Shown in pieces: positions 7,402 to 16,182 of a stretch of DNA of 36,080 bases (its first letter is position 1; the number at the start of each line of letters is the position of its first letter). Below the pieces are notes generated by a model. That model did no database searches. It worked only from the letters and a program-made list of their open reading frames with translations, and was not told the origin of the DNA. The stretch lies in NCBI GenBank assembly GCA_946887105.1, contig CAMPKJ010000018.1, positions 1-36,080 on the forward strand. Direction: 5' to 3'. This DNA comes from an uncultured Acidobacteriota bacterium. GTDB taxonomy: Bacteria; Acidobacteriota; Thermoanaerobaculia; Gp7-AA8. The position numbers and the translations under genes are program-made.

Positions 7402-8838
7402 GTGAGCCTGGAGAGGATCGAGGTCACTCCATTTGCAGTGATCGCGGGTGAGATCCTACAGAACCGGAAAACGGGTCAACTGACGATCCTGAAGCCGCCG
7501 CTCCAGAAGGTTCTGTACTGGTCGCAGGGGGAGCTCGTGATGGCGGCATCGCCCGCCGTCGAGGATTCCCTGGGAGACTTCCTCGTGCGGCGCGGCGCAA
7601 TCCCGGCGGACCGGGCGGCGCAGCTCTTTGCCGACGATGCGAATGACGTCGTCTCGCGCGTGCATGAGTCCGGCATCATGGACCTCTCCACGCGCCAGTC
7701 GCTGCTCCGCGAGTGGCTCACCCAGCAGTTCCTCCCGCTGTTCGGCCTCGACGAGGGAACAGCGGTGTACACGGAAGACGAGCCGCTGCCGCCGGAGAAA
7801 CGCATCTTCCTGCAGTCGACGGCAGCGCTGCTGATCGAAGGCGTGCGCTCGATCACGAATGGCCTGGTGCTGCGGCGATCGCTCGGCGATCTGAAACGCG
7901 AGATCGAGATCGCGCGCGGCAGCCGCTACACGATCGAGTCGCTGCCGCTGACGGAACAGGAGCGGAGCATCGCCGCGGCATTGACCGAGGGGACCTCGAT
8001 CGAGTCGTTCCTCAAACACTTCTCCGCGCATTCGGTGACGGTCGCGAAAGTGGTGATCATGCTGCTGGCGCTCGGCGTCTACGCGACCGTGCGCGAGCGG
8101 CCGGAGCCGTCCACCACGGAGATGGCGGACATGCAGCGCGATCTGGAGTTGCTGGCGGCCATCGGATCGAGCGATCAGCGCTCGCTGCGCGCGGTGGCGT
8201 TCTCGCGTCAGCTGCCGGCGCTCGATCACTACCAGGTGCTGGACGTCCCGCGCGCCGCGACGCGCGCGCAGATCATGACCGCCTCGGAGATGCTGCGGCA
8301 GAAGTACGACCAGTCGACGTTTCCGCCGATCGTGCGCGAGGCGGTGACGGTGATCCAGCGTCGCGTCGACGAGGCTGTGGAGACGCTGAAGGATTCATCG
8401 CGCCGCGCCGCCTACGACAAGCTGCTGCACTCGCGCGGCGGCGAAGGAGCGGCGTCGATCCAGTTGCGGCTCACGCAGCGCAGCATCGCCGAGCAGAATT
8501 ACGCGAAGGCGAAGGAGCTCACCGCGCACGGCGATTACTACGGCGCGATCGTACTGCTGCGCCAGACCGTGAACTTCGTTCCCGATCACGCCGATGCCTG
8601 GGCGCTCCTCGGCGCCAACCAGGAGCGCAATCCGCGCTGGCGGCGCGATGCCGCCGAGAGTTTCCAGAAGGCGCTCTCGATCGATCCGAACAATGTCGAA
8701 GTGATGATCTCCCTCGGCGACCTTTATAAGAACGAAGGAATGATCAGCCGGGCCCAGACGTGTTACGAGGACGTACTGAAAATCTCGGCGGACAACCAGC
8801 AGGCCAAAAGCCGGCTGGCCGCGCTCAAGAAAAAATGA
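7402..8838 (+). CDS. PATAN/DUF4388 protein with degenerate J-like domain and TPRs
   Basis: Three regions can be seen. Residues about 1-170 resemble the PATAN/DUF4388 domain of myxobacterial and acidobacterial signalling proteins (TPFAVIAGEILQNRKTGQLT, then KVLYWSQGELVMA). Residues about 273-335 resemble a DnaJ J domain (LDHYQVLDVPRAATRAQI), but the HPD tripeptide is absent; KYDQ stands where HPD should be, so Hsp70 stimulation is unlikely. Residues about 366-478 are TPR units. The product is probably a cytoplasmic scaffold in a signalling or motility-like pathway, but the partner is unknown. The start is uncertain. I chose GTG 7402, with ACGAGG eleven bases upstream; GTG 7369 is an alternative. 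The gene overlaps the following GWxTD gene by ATGA. Confidence 0.72.
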   Translation: MSLERIEVTPFAVIAGEILQNRKTGQLTILKPPLQKVLYWSQGELVMAASPAVEDSLGDFLVRRGAIPADRAAQLFADDANDVVSRVHESGIMDLSTRQSLLREWLTQQFLPLFGLDEGTAVYTEDEPLPPEKRIFLQSTAALLIEGVRSITNGLVLRRSLGDLKREIEIARGSRYTIESLPLTEQERSIAAALTEGTSIESFLKHFSAHSVTVAKVVIMLLALGVYATVRERPEPSTTEMADMQRDLELLAAIGSSDQRSLRAVAFSRQLPALDHYQVLDVPRAATRAQIMTASEMLRQKYDQSTFPPIVREAVTVIQRRVDEAVETLKDSSRRAAYDKLLHSRGGEGAASIQLRLTQRSIAEQNYAKAKELTAHGDYYGAIVLLRQTVNFVPDHADAWALLGANQERNPRWRRDAAESFQKALSIDPNNVEVMISLGDLYKNEGMISRAQTCYEDVLKISADNQQAKSRLAALKKK

Positions 8839-9935
8839 GAACTCTCCCCTTCCTCGTCCTTCTCCTCACCGCCCTCCCTTCTTTCGCAGCGATTTCTCCG
8901 CAGTTCGAAGAGTGGGGCTCCGGCCCCGCGCAGTGGATCATGACCTCCGACGAGAAGCGCGCGTGGCGCAAGGTCGCGACGGACGGCGACGCCGTGAATT
9001 TCATCGATCTGTTCTGGGCGCGCCGCGATCCCTCGCCCGGCACGGCCGTCAACGAGTTCCGCAGCGAGTTCGACTCGCGCGTTGCGTACGCGGAAGAGAA
9101 GTTCACGGAGAAGCGCAAGCGCGGCGCGCTGACGGACCGCGGACGCGTCTACATCGTGCTCGGTCCGGCCACGCAGATGGGTGGCGAAGCACGCCAGAAC
9201 GACGCCCAGCAGGGCATCTCGATCGGCGGCAACGAGTCGATGCGCCAAAGGGGCGCCCGCGAGGCATGGCTCTGGAATCATGCGGACGCGCAGAAGTTCG
9301 GCATGCCGAAGATCGAGGTGGTCTTCGTCGAAGATCCGTCGACGCGCCGCGTGCAACGCGACCCGACGCGCGCCGACTTCGGTCTCGCCGAGGCCCGGGC
9401 GCTCAAGCAATCGATCGCCAATCCCGAGCTCACCGCTTTGCCGGAATGGGCGGCAACGGGCGGCCTGGAACCGAAGGGCCGCGTGATCACCGCCGACGTG
9501 CCGATGCCGGTCGCGCCGACCGCGGCCGATCCTTTGCCGTTGCCTCAGCCAACGCCCGGCGCGATACCGCCGATCGCCAGCTCGACGCCCGGCGCCTCGC
9601 GCCTGACGCTCGGCTCCGGCGATCCGCAAAACCCATTCCGCGCCGGACGCGATGTCCCGTGGAGCGTCCAGTACTGCTCGGCGAAGGCGGAAGTCCCGCG
9701 ATTGAAACACCTGCTGTTCCTGCAGGGACCGCTCGACGGGAAAATGACCGAACAGCGAACGCGCGAGAAGGAAGCGAAACCGCAGCCGATCGCCGCAACG
9801 CCCGGCTGCTACGTTTTGCAGGGAATGATGCCGGTGTCGAAGCTGGAGCCGGGCCGATACCGGGTGTCGGTGTTCATCGACGACGCCGGCACGGGCGACA
9901 GCTACACGGTGAAGTCCGAGTTTCGGCTGGAGTGA
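8835..9935 (+). CDS. GWxTD-domain secreted protein
   Basis: The 366-residue protein starts with a signal peptide (MRTLPFLVLLLTALPSFAA). The GWxTD domain follows at about residues 24-115: FEEWGSGPAQWIMTSDEK, NFIDLFWARRDPSPGT, NEFRSEFDSRVAYAEEKF and then TDRGRVYIVLG. In the namesake motif the Gly-Trp is replaced (GALTDRG), while the TDRG part is kept. The C-terminal half holds a Pro-rich linker (around residues 220-255) and a beta-rich domain with two Cys in mature form. The family is common in Acidobacteriota and Bacteroidota; its biochemical role is not known to me. Overlap with the upstream gene by ATGA indicates co-expression. It ends one base before the convergent toxin remnant. Confidence 0.85.
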   Translation: MRTLPFLVLLLTALPSFAAISPQFEEWGSGPAQWIMTSDEKRAWRKVATDGDAVNFIDLFWARRDPSPGTAVNEFRSEFDSRVAYAEEKFTEKRKRGALTDRGRVYIVLGPATQMGGEARQNDAQQGISIGGNESMRQRGAREAWLWNHADAQKFGMPKIEVVFVEDPSTRRVQRDPTRADFGLAEARALKQSIANPELTALPEWAATGGLEPKGRVITADVPMPVAPTAADPLPLPQPTPGAIPPIASSTPGASRLTLGSGDPQNPFRAGRDVPWSVQYCSAKAEVPRLKHLLFLQGPLDGKMTEQRTREKEAKPQPIAATPGCYVLQGMMPVSKLEPGRYRVSVFIDDAGTGDSYTVKSEFRLE

Positions 9936-9936
9936 T

Positions 9937-10067
9937 TCATCGATCGCTCCAGTACATGGGCCGGCGCGCATGGTGTGCGACCGCAATGATCTCGACATGG
10001 TCCCGCGCGAGGCGATAGACAACGATCAGCTCCTCGTTGGCAGCAGGGTGAAGCTAAGGCTCGCCAT
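9937..10067 (-). pseudogene. Remnant of a RelE/ParE-family toxin (internal deletion plus frameshift)
   Basis: On the minus strand ATG 10067, overlapping the antitoxin end as toxin starts usually do, gives MASLSF and then goes out of frame, stopping after 13 residues. Adding one C after the TTC codon restores HPAANEEL, the typical ParE first helix (FHPxAxxEL). This runs directly into IVVYRLARDHVEIIAVAHHA and RRPMYWSDR, the last beta strands of the family. A normal toxin is about 95-100 residues; here about 43 remain, so roughly 50-55 central residues are gone. The residues kept are enough to identify the family, but not to give a working toxin. Confidence 0.7.
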
Positions 10068-10293
10068 GGAGACGGGCGTACAGTCTTGCTCGCACTTCTT
10101 CCCAGGGAATCGTCTTCACCTCGCCCGAATCGAGCGGTCGAACCCGGCGCTCGATTTCTTCAGCCCAAGCGGCTTCAACCTCTGCATCGGGCTCACCGTG
10201 CAGCGTCTCGAGCAGACGTCCGGCGAGCTCCGCCCGATCCGCTTCCGGCAGCTCGGATGCTTCTCGGAAGAGCTCCGTCACGTCACGCGTCAT
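10054..10293 (-). CDS. Putative addiction-module antitoxin (TIGR02574 type)
   Basis: The 79-residue protein MTRDVTELFREASELPEADR... shows the pattern of the 'addiction module component' family: LPEADRAELAGRLLETL, then VEAAWAEEIERRVRPLDSGE and a final IPWEEVRARL helix. Such proteins bind and neutralise a ParE/RelE toxin encoded immediately downstream and usually repress their own promoter. The frame extends upstream to 10344, but ATG 10293 matches the family N-terminus and has TACAAT seven bases before it. The partner toxin is wrecked, so the antitoxin is now an orphan. It may be a fossil, or retained to neutralise related toxins elsewhere; the sequence cannot decide. Confidence 0.8.
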   Translation of the reverse strand: MTRDVTELFREASELPEADRAELAGRLLETLHGEPDAEVEAAWAEEIERRVRPLDSGEVKTIPWEEVRARLYARLHGEP

Positions 10294-10300
10294 GGCGGGA

Positions 10301-10306
10301 ATTGTA
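10301..10306 (-). promoter_or_regulatory. -10 box (TACAAT) of the antitoxin gene
   Basis: On the minus strand TACAAT ends seven bases before ATG 10293. It is the same hexamer and spacing as upstream of the TetR gene. The nearest GGAG lies about 14 bases from the start, too far to be a good ribosome-binding site. Confidence 0.5.
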
Positions 10307-10340
10307 ACTCCGCGGGTCCTCCTGAGCGGCGAGAGCCGCG

Positions 10341-11396
10341 TCACATCAGATCGCGCATGATCTTGTCCAGCGCTTCCTTCGGCGGACGCACTCTCTCGAG
10401 CGGCAGCGTGGCCAGCGGCTCGTTGCCGAGGTTGAGCATCTGGATGAAGTTCTTCTTCTCGGGCCGCAGGTGCACGAGGCCGGTCAGCATCTGGCCGTCC
10501 GCGGTGGCGCGGTGGAGTCGTTGCAGGGCCTGCACGGGATCGCTCGGGTCGTAATCCTCTTCGAGCTTCTTGAGCACGATGCGCGAGCCGTCGTGCATGG
10601 TCACTTCGCGCACTTCGCCCGGCTCGTAATCGACGGTGATCTCTTCGTACTCGGGGACGAAGCCGATCTGGTGCAGCAGTTCCTGATGCTCCTTCGAATA
10701 CGTGTAACCCTTCGTCGATCCCTCGTGATTGTTGAACGTCACGCAGGGTGAGATCACGTCGATGACGGCCGTGCCGTCGTGGGCGATAGCGCCTTTGAGG
10801 ATGTTCACCATCTGCTTCGGATCGCCCGCGAAACCGCGCGCGACGAATCCGCAGCCGAGCTGCACGGCCAGCGCGCAGAGGTCCATCGGCGGCATCTCGT
10901 TCAGCACGCCGGTCTTCAGCTTCGAGCCTTCGTCGGCGGTGGCGGAGAACTGGCCTTTGGTCAGGCCGTACACGCCGTTGTTCTCGATGATGTAGATGAT
11001 GGGCACGTTGCGCCGCACCATGTGCATGAACTGTCCGAGGCCGATGGAGGCGGTGTCGCCGTCACCGGAGACGCCGATCGCCTTCAGAGTGTGATTCGCG
11101 AGCATCGCGCCGGTGGCCACGGCGGGCATGCGGCCGTGCACGGAGTTGAATCCGTGCGAGCGCTGCAGGAAGTACGCGGGCGTCTTGGACGAGCAGCCGA
11201 TGCCGGAGAACTTCGCGACCTTCTCCGCCTTCACGCTCATCTCGAAGAACGCGCGCACGATCTGGTTCGAGACCGCGTCGTGACCGCACGCGGCGCACAA
11301 CGTCGACTTGCCGCCTTGATAGTCGGTGGGCTTGAGGCCGAGCTTGTTTTCCTTGATCGCTTCGCCTGTGCCGAGCTTCAGTGTGCTGTCAGCCAT
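10341..11396 (-). CDS. korB: 2-oxoacid:ferredoxin oxidoreductase, beta subunit
   Basis: KorB carries the thiamine diphosphate site of ferredoxin-linked 2-oxoacid (likely 2-oxoglutarate) oxidoreductase, which decarboxylates the oxoacid to an acyl-CoA. Cysteines CAAC (residues 34-37) and Cys68 in GIGCSS are typical iron-sulfur ligands. The TPP/Mg motif runs from GDGD (111-114) to NNGVYGLTKGQ (139-149). The 351-residue length is normal. The gene starts three bases after korA, with a strong GGGGGAGGA site inside the korA end, so the two form one transcript. Substrate choice (2-oxoglutarate or another oxoacid) rests on family resemblance. The enzyme suits anaerobic or microaerobic carbon metabolism, or a ferredoxin-based TCA cycle. 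Confidence 0.93.
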   Translation of the reverse strand: MADSTLKLGTGEAIKENKLGLKPTDYQGGKSTLCAACGHDAVSNQIVRAFFEMSVKAEKVAKFSGIGCSSKTPAYFLQRSHGFNSVHGRMPAVATGAMLANHTLKAIGVSGDGDTASIGLGQFMHMVRRNVPIIYIIENNGVYGLTKGQFSATADEGSKLKTGVLNEMPPMDLCALAVQLGCGFVARGFAGDPKQMVNILKGAIAHDGTAVIDVISPCVTFNNHEGSTKGYTYSKEHQELLHQIGFVPEYEEITVDYEPGEVREVTMHDGSRIVLKKLEEDYDPSDPVQALQRLHRATADGQMLTGLVHLRPEKKNFIQMLNLGNEPLATLPLERVRPPKEALDKIMRDLM

Positions 11397-11399
11397 CGG

Positions 11400-13358
11400 T
11401 TAGTCCTCCCCCACCCGCATCTCGCGCTGCGGTGCAACAGCGCCGGGCATGAACGTGGTCGGTGCAGCGGTGATGCGCGCCTCGGCGCGCACGAGCAGCA
11501 GCGGCGTGTCTTCCATCGCCGTCGATTCCATCTGCAGGACCGCATCGGTGATCGTGCGCGCATCGCACGGCAGGCCGGTGTAGTGCAGGATCTTGCGAAG
11601 CTTGCGCTGATCCTCGCCCACTTCGAGGCGGATCATGTCCGCCATCTGTCCGTCGCGATTCTGCTCGACGACGTACACGCGATCGTGCGCCGCGACGAAC
11701 TCCTTCAGCTCGTCGGTGAACGGAAGCGCGCGCAGGCGGAAGTAGCTGGTCTCGATGCCGTGCTCGCGGCGGAGCTGATCGCGCGACTCTTCGAGCGCCC
11801 AGGTGGTGGTGCCGTACGCGATGAAGCCGATCCTGGCGTCGCGGTTGTCGATGACCGGCTTCGGCACGAACAGTTTCGCGGTCTCGTACTTTTTCGCCAG
11901 ACGGTCGACGGTGTCCTTGTAGTCCTGCGGCCGCTCGGAGTAACGCGCGAACGCATCGTGACCCGAGCCGCGCGTGAAGTACGACGCGAACGGGTGATCG
12001 GTTCCAGGCAGCGTGCGCCACGGAATGCCATCGCCGTCGATGTCGTCATAGCGGCCCCACTTGCCCTGCAGTTCGGTGAGCCTCTCGGCCGACAGCACCT
12101 TGCCGCGCTTGATCGGGCGGGTCGGATACTCGAACGGATCGGACATCCAGTTGTTCATGCCGAGGTCGAGATCGCTGAGGACGAAGATCGGCGTCTGGAA
12201 CTCCTCGGCGAGATCGAGCGCCTCGATCGCGAAATCGAAGCACTCCGAGACGCTCGAAGGGATCAGCACGATGTGCTGCGTATCGCCGTGCGAGAGATAG
12301 GCAACCTGATTGACGTCGCCCTGCGCGGTGCGCGTGGGCAATCCAGTCGAAGGACCGACGCGCTGAATGTCCCAGATCACGCCGGGGATCTCCGCGAAGT
12401 AGCCGAGGCCGATGAACTCCGACATCAGTGAGATGCCGGGGCCGGCGGTGGAGGTCATGGAGCGCGCACCTGCCCAGCCGGCGCCGAGCACCATGCCGAC
12501 CGCGGCCAGTTCATCCTCGGCCTGCACGACCGCGAACGTGGCCTGGCCGTTTTCCTCGATGCGGGTCTGCTTGGCGTATTCGATGATCGACTCGCACAGC
12601 GACGACGACGGCGTGATCGGATACCAGGTCACGACCGTCACACCGCCGAAGACCGAGCCGATCGCCGCGGCGGCGTTGCCGTCGATGATGATCTTTCCCT
12701 GCGTCGCGTTCATCCGCTCGACGCGCCACTTGTTCTGGCGGGGCAGATTCTCTTTCGCGTATGCGATTCCTTTGTCGATGGCCGCGACGTTCGCGTCGAT
12801 CGCTTTCTTCTTTCCTTTGAACTGCTTGGCCAGTGCGATGAGGATCTCGTCGCGCTCGATGCCGAGCAGGTCGGCCACGATGCCGACGTAGACCATGTTC
12901 GTGAGCAGCTTGCGGAGCTTGGAGTCTTCGGACAGATCGGCGGCGAGCTTCGCGAACGGCACCTCGAAGAACACCACGTCGTTGCGGATGGACTTGCAGT
13001 TCAGCGGCGCGTCGTAGATGCAGAGCGCGCCGGGCGCGAGACCTTCGACGTCTTCGCGCGCGGTCTGCGCGTTCATGCAGACCATCAGATCGACCTCTTT
13101 CTTGCGGCCGATCCAGCCGTCCTTGTTCGCGCGGATGGTGAACCAGGTCGGCAGGCCGGCGATGTTCGAGGGGAACATGTTCTTGCCGCTGACCGGGATG
13201 CCCATCTGAAACAGCGAGCGCATCAGGACGTTGTTCGAAGATTGCGAGCCGGAGCCGTTCACCGTCGCGACATGAATGGTCAGGTCGTTGACGATCGGCT
13301 CCCCGCTCGCGCCCACAGCCTCATCTACTGCTTCCGCTGCGATCAGGGTCTCGGACAC
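11400..13358 (-). CDS. korA: 2-oxoacid:ferredoxin oxidoreductase, fused gamma-alpha subunit
   Basis: The 652-residue protein fuses the gamma domain (residues about 25-200, with VNGSGSQSSNNVLMRSLFQM and GKNMFPSNIAGLPTWFTIR) to the alpha pyrimidine-binding domain (WYPITPSSSLCESI, then AEDELAAVGMVLGAGWAGAR and TSTAGPGISLMSEF). This is the usual KorA arrangement of the two-subunit enzymes. It binds and orients the thiamine cofactor in KorB and contributes to CoA-dependent chemistry. Translation starts at GTG 13358, with AAGGAG six bases upstream. The korAB pair has no neighbouring ferredoxin gene in the window. A candidate promoter lies about 55-80 bp upstream. Confidence 0.93.
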   Translation of the reverse strand: MSETLIAAEAVDEAVGASGEPIVNDLTIHVATVNGSGSQSSNNVLMRSLFQMGIPVSGKNMFPSNIAGLPTWFTIRANKDGWIGRKKEVDLMVCMNAQTAREDVEGLAPGALCIYDAPLNCKSIRNDVVFFEVPFAKLAADLSEDSKLRKLLTNMVYVGIVADLLGIERDEILIALAKQFKGKKKAIDANVAAIDKGIAYAKENLPRQNKWRVERMNATQGKIIIDGNAAAAIGSVFGGVTVVTWYPITPSSSLCESIIEYAKQTRIEENGQATFAVVQAEDELAAVGMVLGAGWAGARSMTSTAGPGISLMSEFIGLGYFAEIPGVIWDIQRVGPSTGLPTRTAQGDVNQVAYLSHGDTQHIVLIPSSVSECFDFAIEALDLAEEFQTPIFVLSDLDLGMNNWMSDPFEYPTRPIKRGKVLSAERLTELQGKWGRYDDIDGDGIPWRTLPGTDHPFASYFTRGSGHDAFARYSERPQDYKDTVDRLAKKYETAKLFVPKPVIDNRDARIGFIAYGTTTWALEESRDQLRREHGIETSYFRLRALPFTDELKEFVAAHDRVYVVEQNRDGQMADMIRLEVGEDQRKLRKILHYTGLPCDARTITDAVLQMESTAMEDTPLLLVRAEARITAAPTTFMPGAVAPQREMRVGED

Positions 13359-13407
13359 ACCGTTCTCCTTATGTTCCGTGGAGTGGACACACCTAGGGGG
13401 AAGAGAT

Positions 13408-13437
13408 ATTCCATTTTGAACGAGAGCGGATTGTAAA
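13408..13437 (-). promoter_or_regulatory. Candidate korAB promoter (TTTACA / TGGAAT)
   Basis: On the minus strand TTTACA (13437-13432) is followed 18 bases later by TGGAAT (13413-13408), roughly 50 bases before the GTG start. Unlike most promoters here, it leaves a leader with a true Shine-Dalgarno. The match to a sigma-70 promoter is only fair. Confidence 0.3.
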
Positions 13438-13480
13438 CCCCGGAAGCGCGCCGGTGAAGCAGCGGGCGCGCCGCCGCGCT

Positions 13481-16171
13481 TCAGTCTGGTTGTGCGCCGA
13501 GTTGCCCCGGCAGGTACAGCGTGTCATTGGTGAGGTTGTCGGTCAGCGTCACGTACGCACTGAACATCCATCCGGCGCCGTTGACGACGATCCGCGCGGC
13601 GCGCGGCGGCACGACCGACCCGAACAGATTGTTGATCTGCACGCCGGCGCCCGCCCGCGTCTCGAAGGAACTGATGATCTCTCCCGCATCATCGAAGACG
13701 TCGACGACAAAGTTTCGAGCCGTGTCCGGAATGGGTTCGAGACTCACCAGCCCGAGGTTCACGCGGAATCCTTCGGGAACCGGAGTCACGATCTCGAGCC
13801 GATCTTCTCCGGATCCGCTGTTGAAGCCATTGAGCGGAGGGATGAGACATCCGGACGTGGCCCCGCCGGCATCGACGTTATATGTACGCGAGGTGACGCG
13901 CACGCCTCCCGACACCGAGTTCCATCCGTCGAATTGAGTGGACTGGAAACGCAACTGCGCGAGACCGGTCATTCCGAACAACGTCATCAACGCATCGGGA
14001 ATGATGCGCGACTCGTGAGGCAGCATGGTGAACTCGACCCGGCGGTTGACGGTGCTGTTCCACTGAAACGCCCGCAGCGTGACGGTGCTTGCCTCGGCGG
14101 CGCCATTGAAGAGATAGAGGTCGCTGCGGAACCGCGAGCCTTGCGCGCCGTCCAGATGGCCGATCACAGGAATGACCCGCGGCGCCTCAGTGGCGATGTC
14201 GGGCGGCAGGTAGGTCGCGTCGTTGGTCCGATTGTCGATGGCGATGACCATCGGAATGGAAGTGCCGCGCTTGGTCTCCAGGACCAGCGCGCCACCTTTC
14301 TGCATCTCGGCGATCGGCCCGTCCGGCCGGAGGGTCACGCCGTTGAACTGCATGGTGCCGCCCGCGGGTGCGGTGATCGTGCTGCCACCGGTGATGGTGG
14401 CCGGTCCGCGATGCGAGCGGAGCTCGGCCTCGGCGCCACGGCCCGACGTGTCGGTGAGCAGGACGTTGGTCCGGAAGTGCTCTCCTGCGAATGCGCCCGC
14501 GAACGTCAGAGGAAAACGCGGTCCGGCGGCTGTGAAGAAATCGATGCCGTACATCCCGAACCCGTACGTTCCCTTCGCGCTCCGGCTGTACGTGCGGCTG
14601 GTGACGTTGACGGTCCTGGCCGGGAGGACGTGCAACGTACCGCCGCCGTTCTCGACGGCGAACGACTGCAATACGTCCTCGATGACGCGGATCTCGCGCG
14701 GCGCGAGCGACAGGATCAGTCCCGTGGAGGGGACGCCGCGATTCTCTTCGCCCATGGCCACGAAGCGCATCTCGACGCTCTGCACTTCGTCGAGCGGGTT
14801 GTAGATGGTGACGTCGGTGAACCAGCGCGAGCCGTGCGCGCCGTACGTGCGCGCGACGCCCGGCAGCACGAGATGCTGTTTGAGCGAGCCGCGCACCACA
14901 CCCCATTCCTGGATGATGTCTCCCCCGCCGCCACCACCCGACGACACATCACCCGGATCCTCTTCTGTCAGCAGCAGACCGCTGTTGAAGACGAACGGCT
15001 CTCCCGCGGCTAGGCGATCGACTTCGACGTGCACGAATCCTTTGTCCGGCTGCTCGTCGAGATAGAGCTCGTCGTAGTCCGCCGGCATCAGGTCTCCAAT
15101 TTTCCACACTGCCAGAGCCGGATCCGTGGGCAGGCGTTCGATTTCCTCGCGAACGGGACGGTCGCGGTGAACCTGGACGAGGACTGTTTCACCCGATGCG
15201 CCGGCGATGAGTGCTTCGACCTCCGGACGCGAAAAATCCGTCCACATGGTGATCAATCCTCTGGCGGGCGTGTGGCGGGAAAGCGTGGTCGGACGATCCC
15301 ATTGGCGTTGAATGATCCACGCACCATTGAAGTCATGGGTCGGAACTGCGAAGGAGGACATCGCCGGGAAGATCGCGCCACTGCTGTGCAACGCGGGCTC
15401 GCTGCCATAGGGTCCGGCCACGAAGTCGTGGCTGCCCTTCCGATGGAACGACAGAAAGCGGCCCTGCAAGCGCGCGGCGACGAGATAGACGGAGTCATCG
15501 TCCGTCAGCCAGCCCGTGTAGTGACCGATGGCCGGAACTTGTGTGACGACTTGTCGATCGCCATTGAGACCGGCTACGCGAATGTCCGTCGCCGTGTGGC
15601 TCAGGAATCGGTTTCCGGCGGCGTTACGGCCGACCAGCGAGGCCTGCTCTTCCAGCACGATCGCCTCACCGGTCAACGAAATGGCCCATACCTTCCCGCG
15701 GTCGCTACTGAGGACGAACGGAACTTCGTCCGTGCCGGGGAGGATCGAGCTGCTGAGGCCCTGCACGAACGGCCCCCCCGTATCGAAGTCCCAGGACGGC
15801 GCCAGCAAGGACTCGTAGTAATCCGGAAACTTTCGTTGCCACGTGACGCCGAGATCGGTGGTGAGGTGGCCATTGGCAAGGATCACCGGAGGAGCGCCCG
15901 GTGTCTTCTTCGGCTCATATAACGCGGCGTAGTTGACTAGACCTGCGGTCGGCGGAGGAATGACGCGCGGTTCCTCGAGTCCGGACGAGTCGTAAAGAAC
16001 GAGCTCTCTGTCGCCGGCGGACGTCTCCTCGATCACCAGAAACCGGCGGGTCGTTCGCTCGTGGTGACCGGCCCTCGAGATGCGGTCGCTGTAGGGCGCG
16101 TAGGAGATGATCCGTGCGGCAACCGGAGTGGCGGCGCAGATGAGCAGCAGGAATGCGTGCAGACGCTTCAT
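13481..16171 (-). CDS. Large secreted protein: propeller-like N-terminus, two C-terminal 'YLP' modules
   Basis: The 896-residue protein has a signal peptide (MKRLHAFLLLICAATPVAA). Residues about 25-405 form a beta-rich region with repeated 'W..DFSRP'-style strands resembling a propeller. A Gly-rich linker (SSGGGGGG) follows near residue 410. Two tandem modules of about 240 residues come next. Each opens with a 'G..Gs.f.tD..lyN' strand (GAHGSRWFTDVTIYNPLDEV; GAQGSRFRSDLYLFNGAAEA), contains SRTY, and closes with DNRTNDATYLPPD or DNLTNDTLYLPGQ. I know similar modules from secreted acidobacterial proteins, but no established function. ATG 16171 has GAGG four bases upstream. GTG 16186 overlaps the upstream stop and could be used through coupling. 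Likely exported together with the preceding gene's product. Confidence 0.8.
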   Translation of the reverse strand: MKRLHAFLLLICAATPVAARIISYAPYSDRISRAGHHERTTRRFLVIEETSAGDRELVLYDSSGLEEPRVIPPPTAGLVNYAALYEPKKTPGAPPVILANGHLTTDLGVTWQRKFPDYYESLLAPSWDFDTGGPFVQGLSSSILPGTDEVPFVLSSDRGKVWAISLTGEAIVLEEQASLVGRNAAGNRFLSHTATDIRVAGLNGDRQVVTQVPAIGHYTGWLTDDDSVYLVAARLQGRFLSFHRKGSHDFVAGPYGSEPALHSSGAIFPAMSSFAVPTHDFNGAWIIQRQWDRPTTLSRHTPARGLITMWTDFSRPEVEALIAGASGETVLVQVHRDRPVREEIERLPTDPALAVWKIGDLMPADYDELYLDEQPDKGFVHVEVDRLAAGEPFVFNSGLLLTEEDPGDVSSGGGGGGDIIQEWGVVRGSLKQHLVLPGVARTYGAHGSRWFTDVTIYNPLDEVQSVEMRFVAMGEENRGVPSTGLILSLAPREIRVIEDVLQSFAVENGGGTLHVLPARTVNVTSRTYSRSAKGTYGFGMYGIDFFTAAGPRFPLTFAGAFAGEHFRTNVLLTDTSGRGAEAELRSHRGPATITGGSTITAPAGGTMQFNGVTLRPDGPIAEMQKGGALVLETKRGTSIPMVIAIDNRTNDATYLPPDIATEAPRVIPVIGHLDGAQGSRFRSDLYLFNGAAEASTVTLRAFQWNSTVNRRVEFTMLPHESRIIPDALMTLFGMTGLAQLRFQSTQFDGWNSVSGGVRVTSRTYNVDAGGATSGCLIPPLNGFNSGSGEDRLEIVTPVPEGFRVNLGLVSLEPIPDTARNFVVDVFDDAGEIISSFETRAGAGVQINNLFGSVVPPRAARIVVNGAGWMFSAYVTLTDNLTNDTLYLPGQLGAQPD

Positions 16172-16182
16172 GAATCCTCGCT

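Noticed and set aside
13443..13482. Inverted repeat GAAGCGCG...CGCGCTTC at the end of the 896-residue secreted protein gene
   Set aside because: Eight-base arms in very GC-rich sequence and no T-run; not convincing as a terminator.
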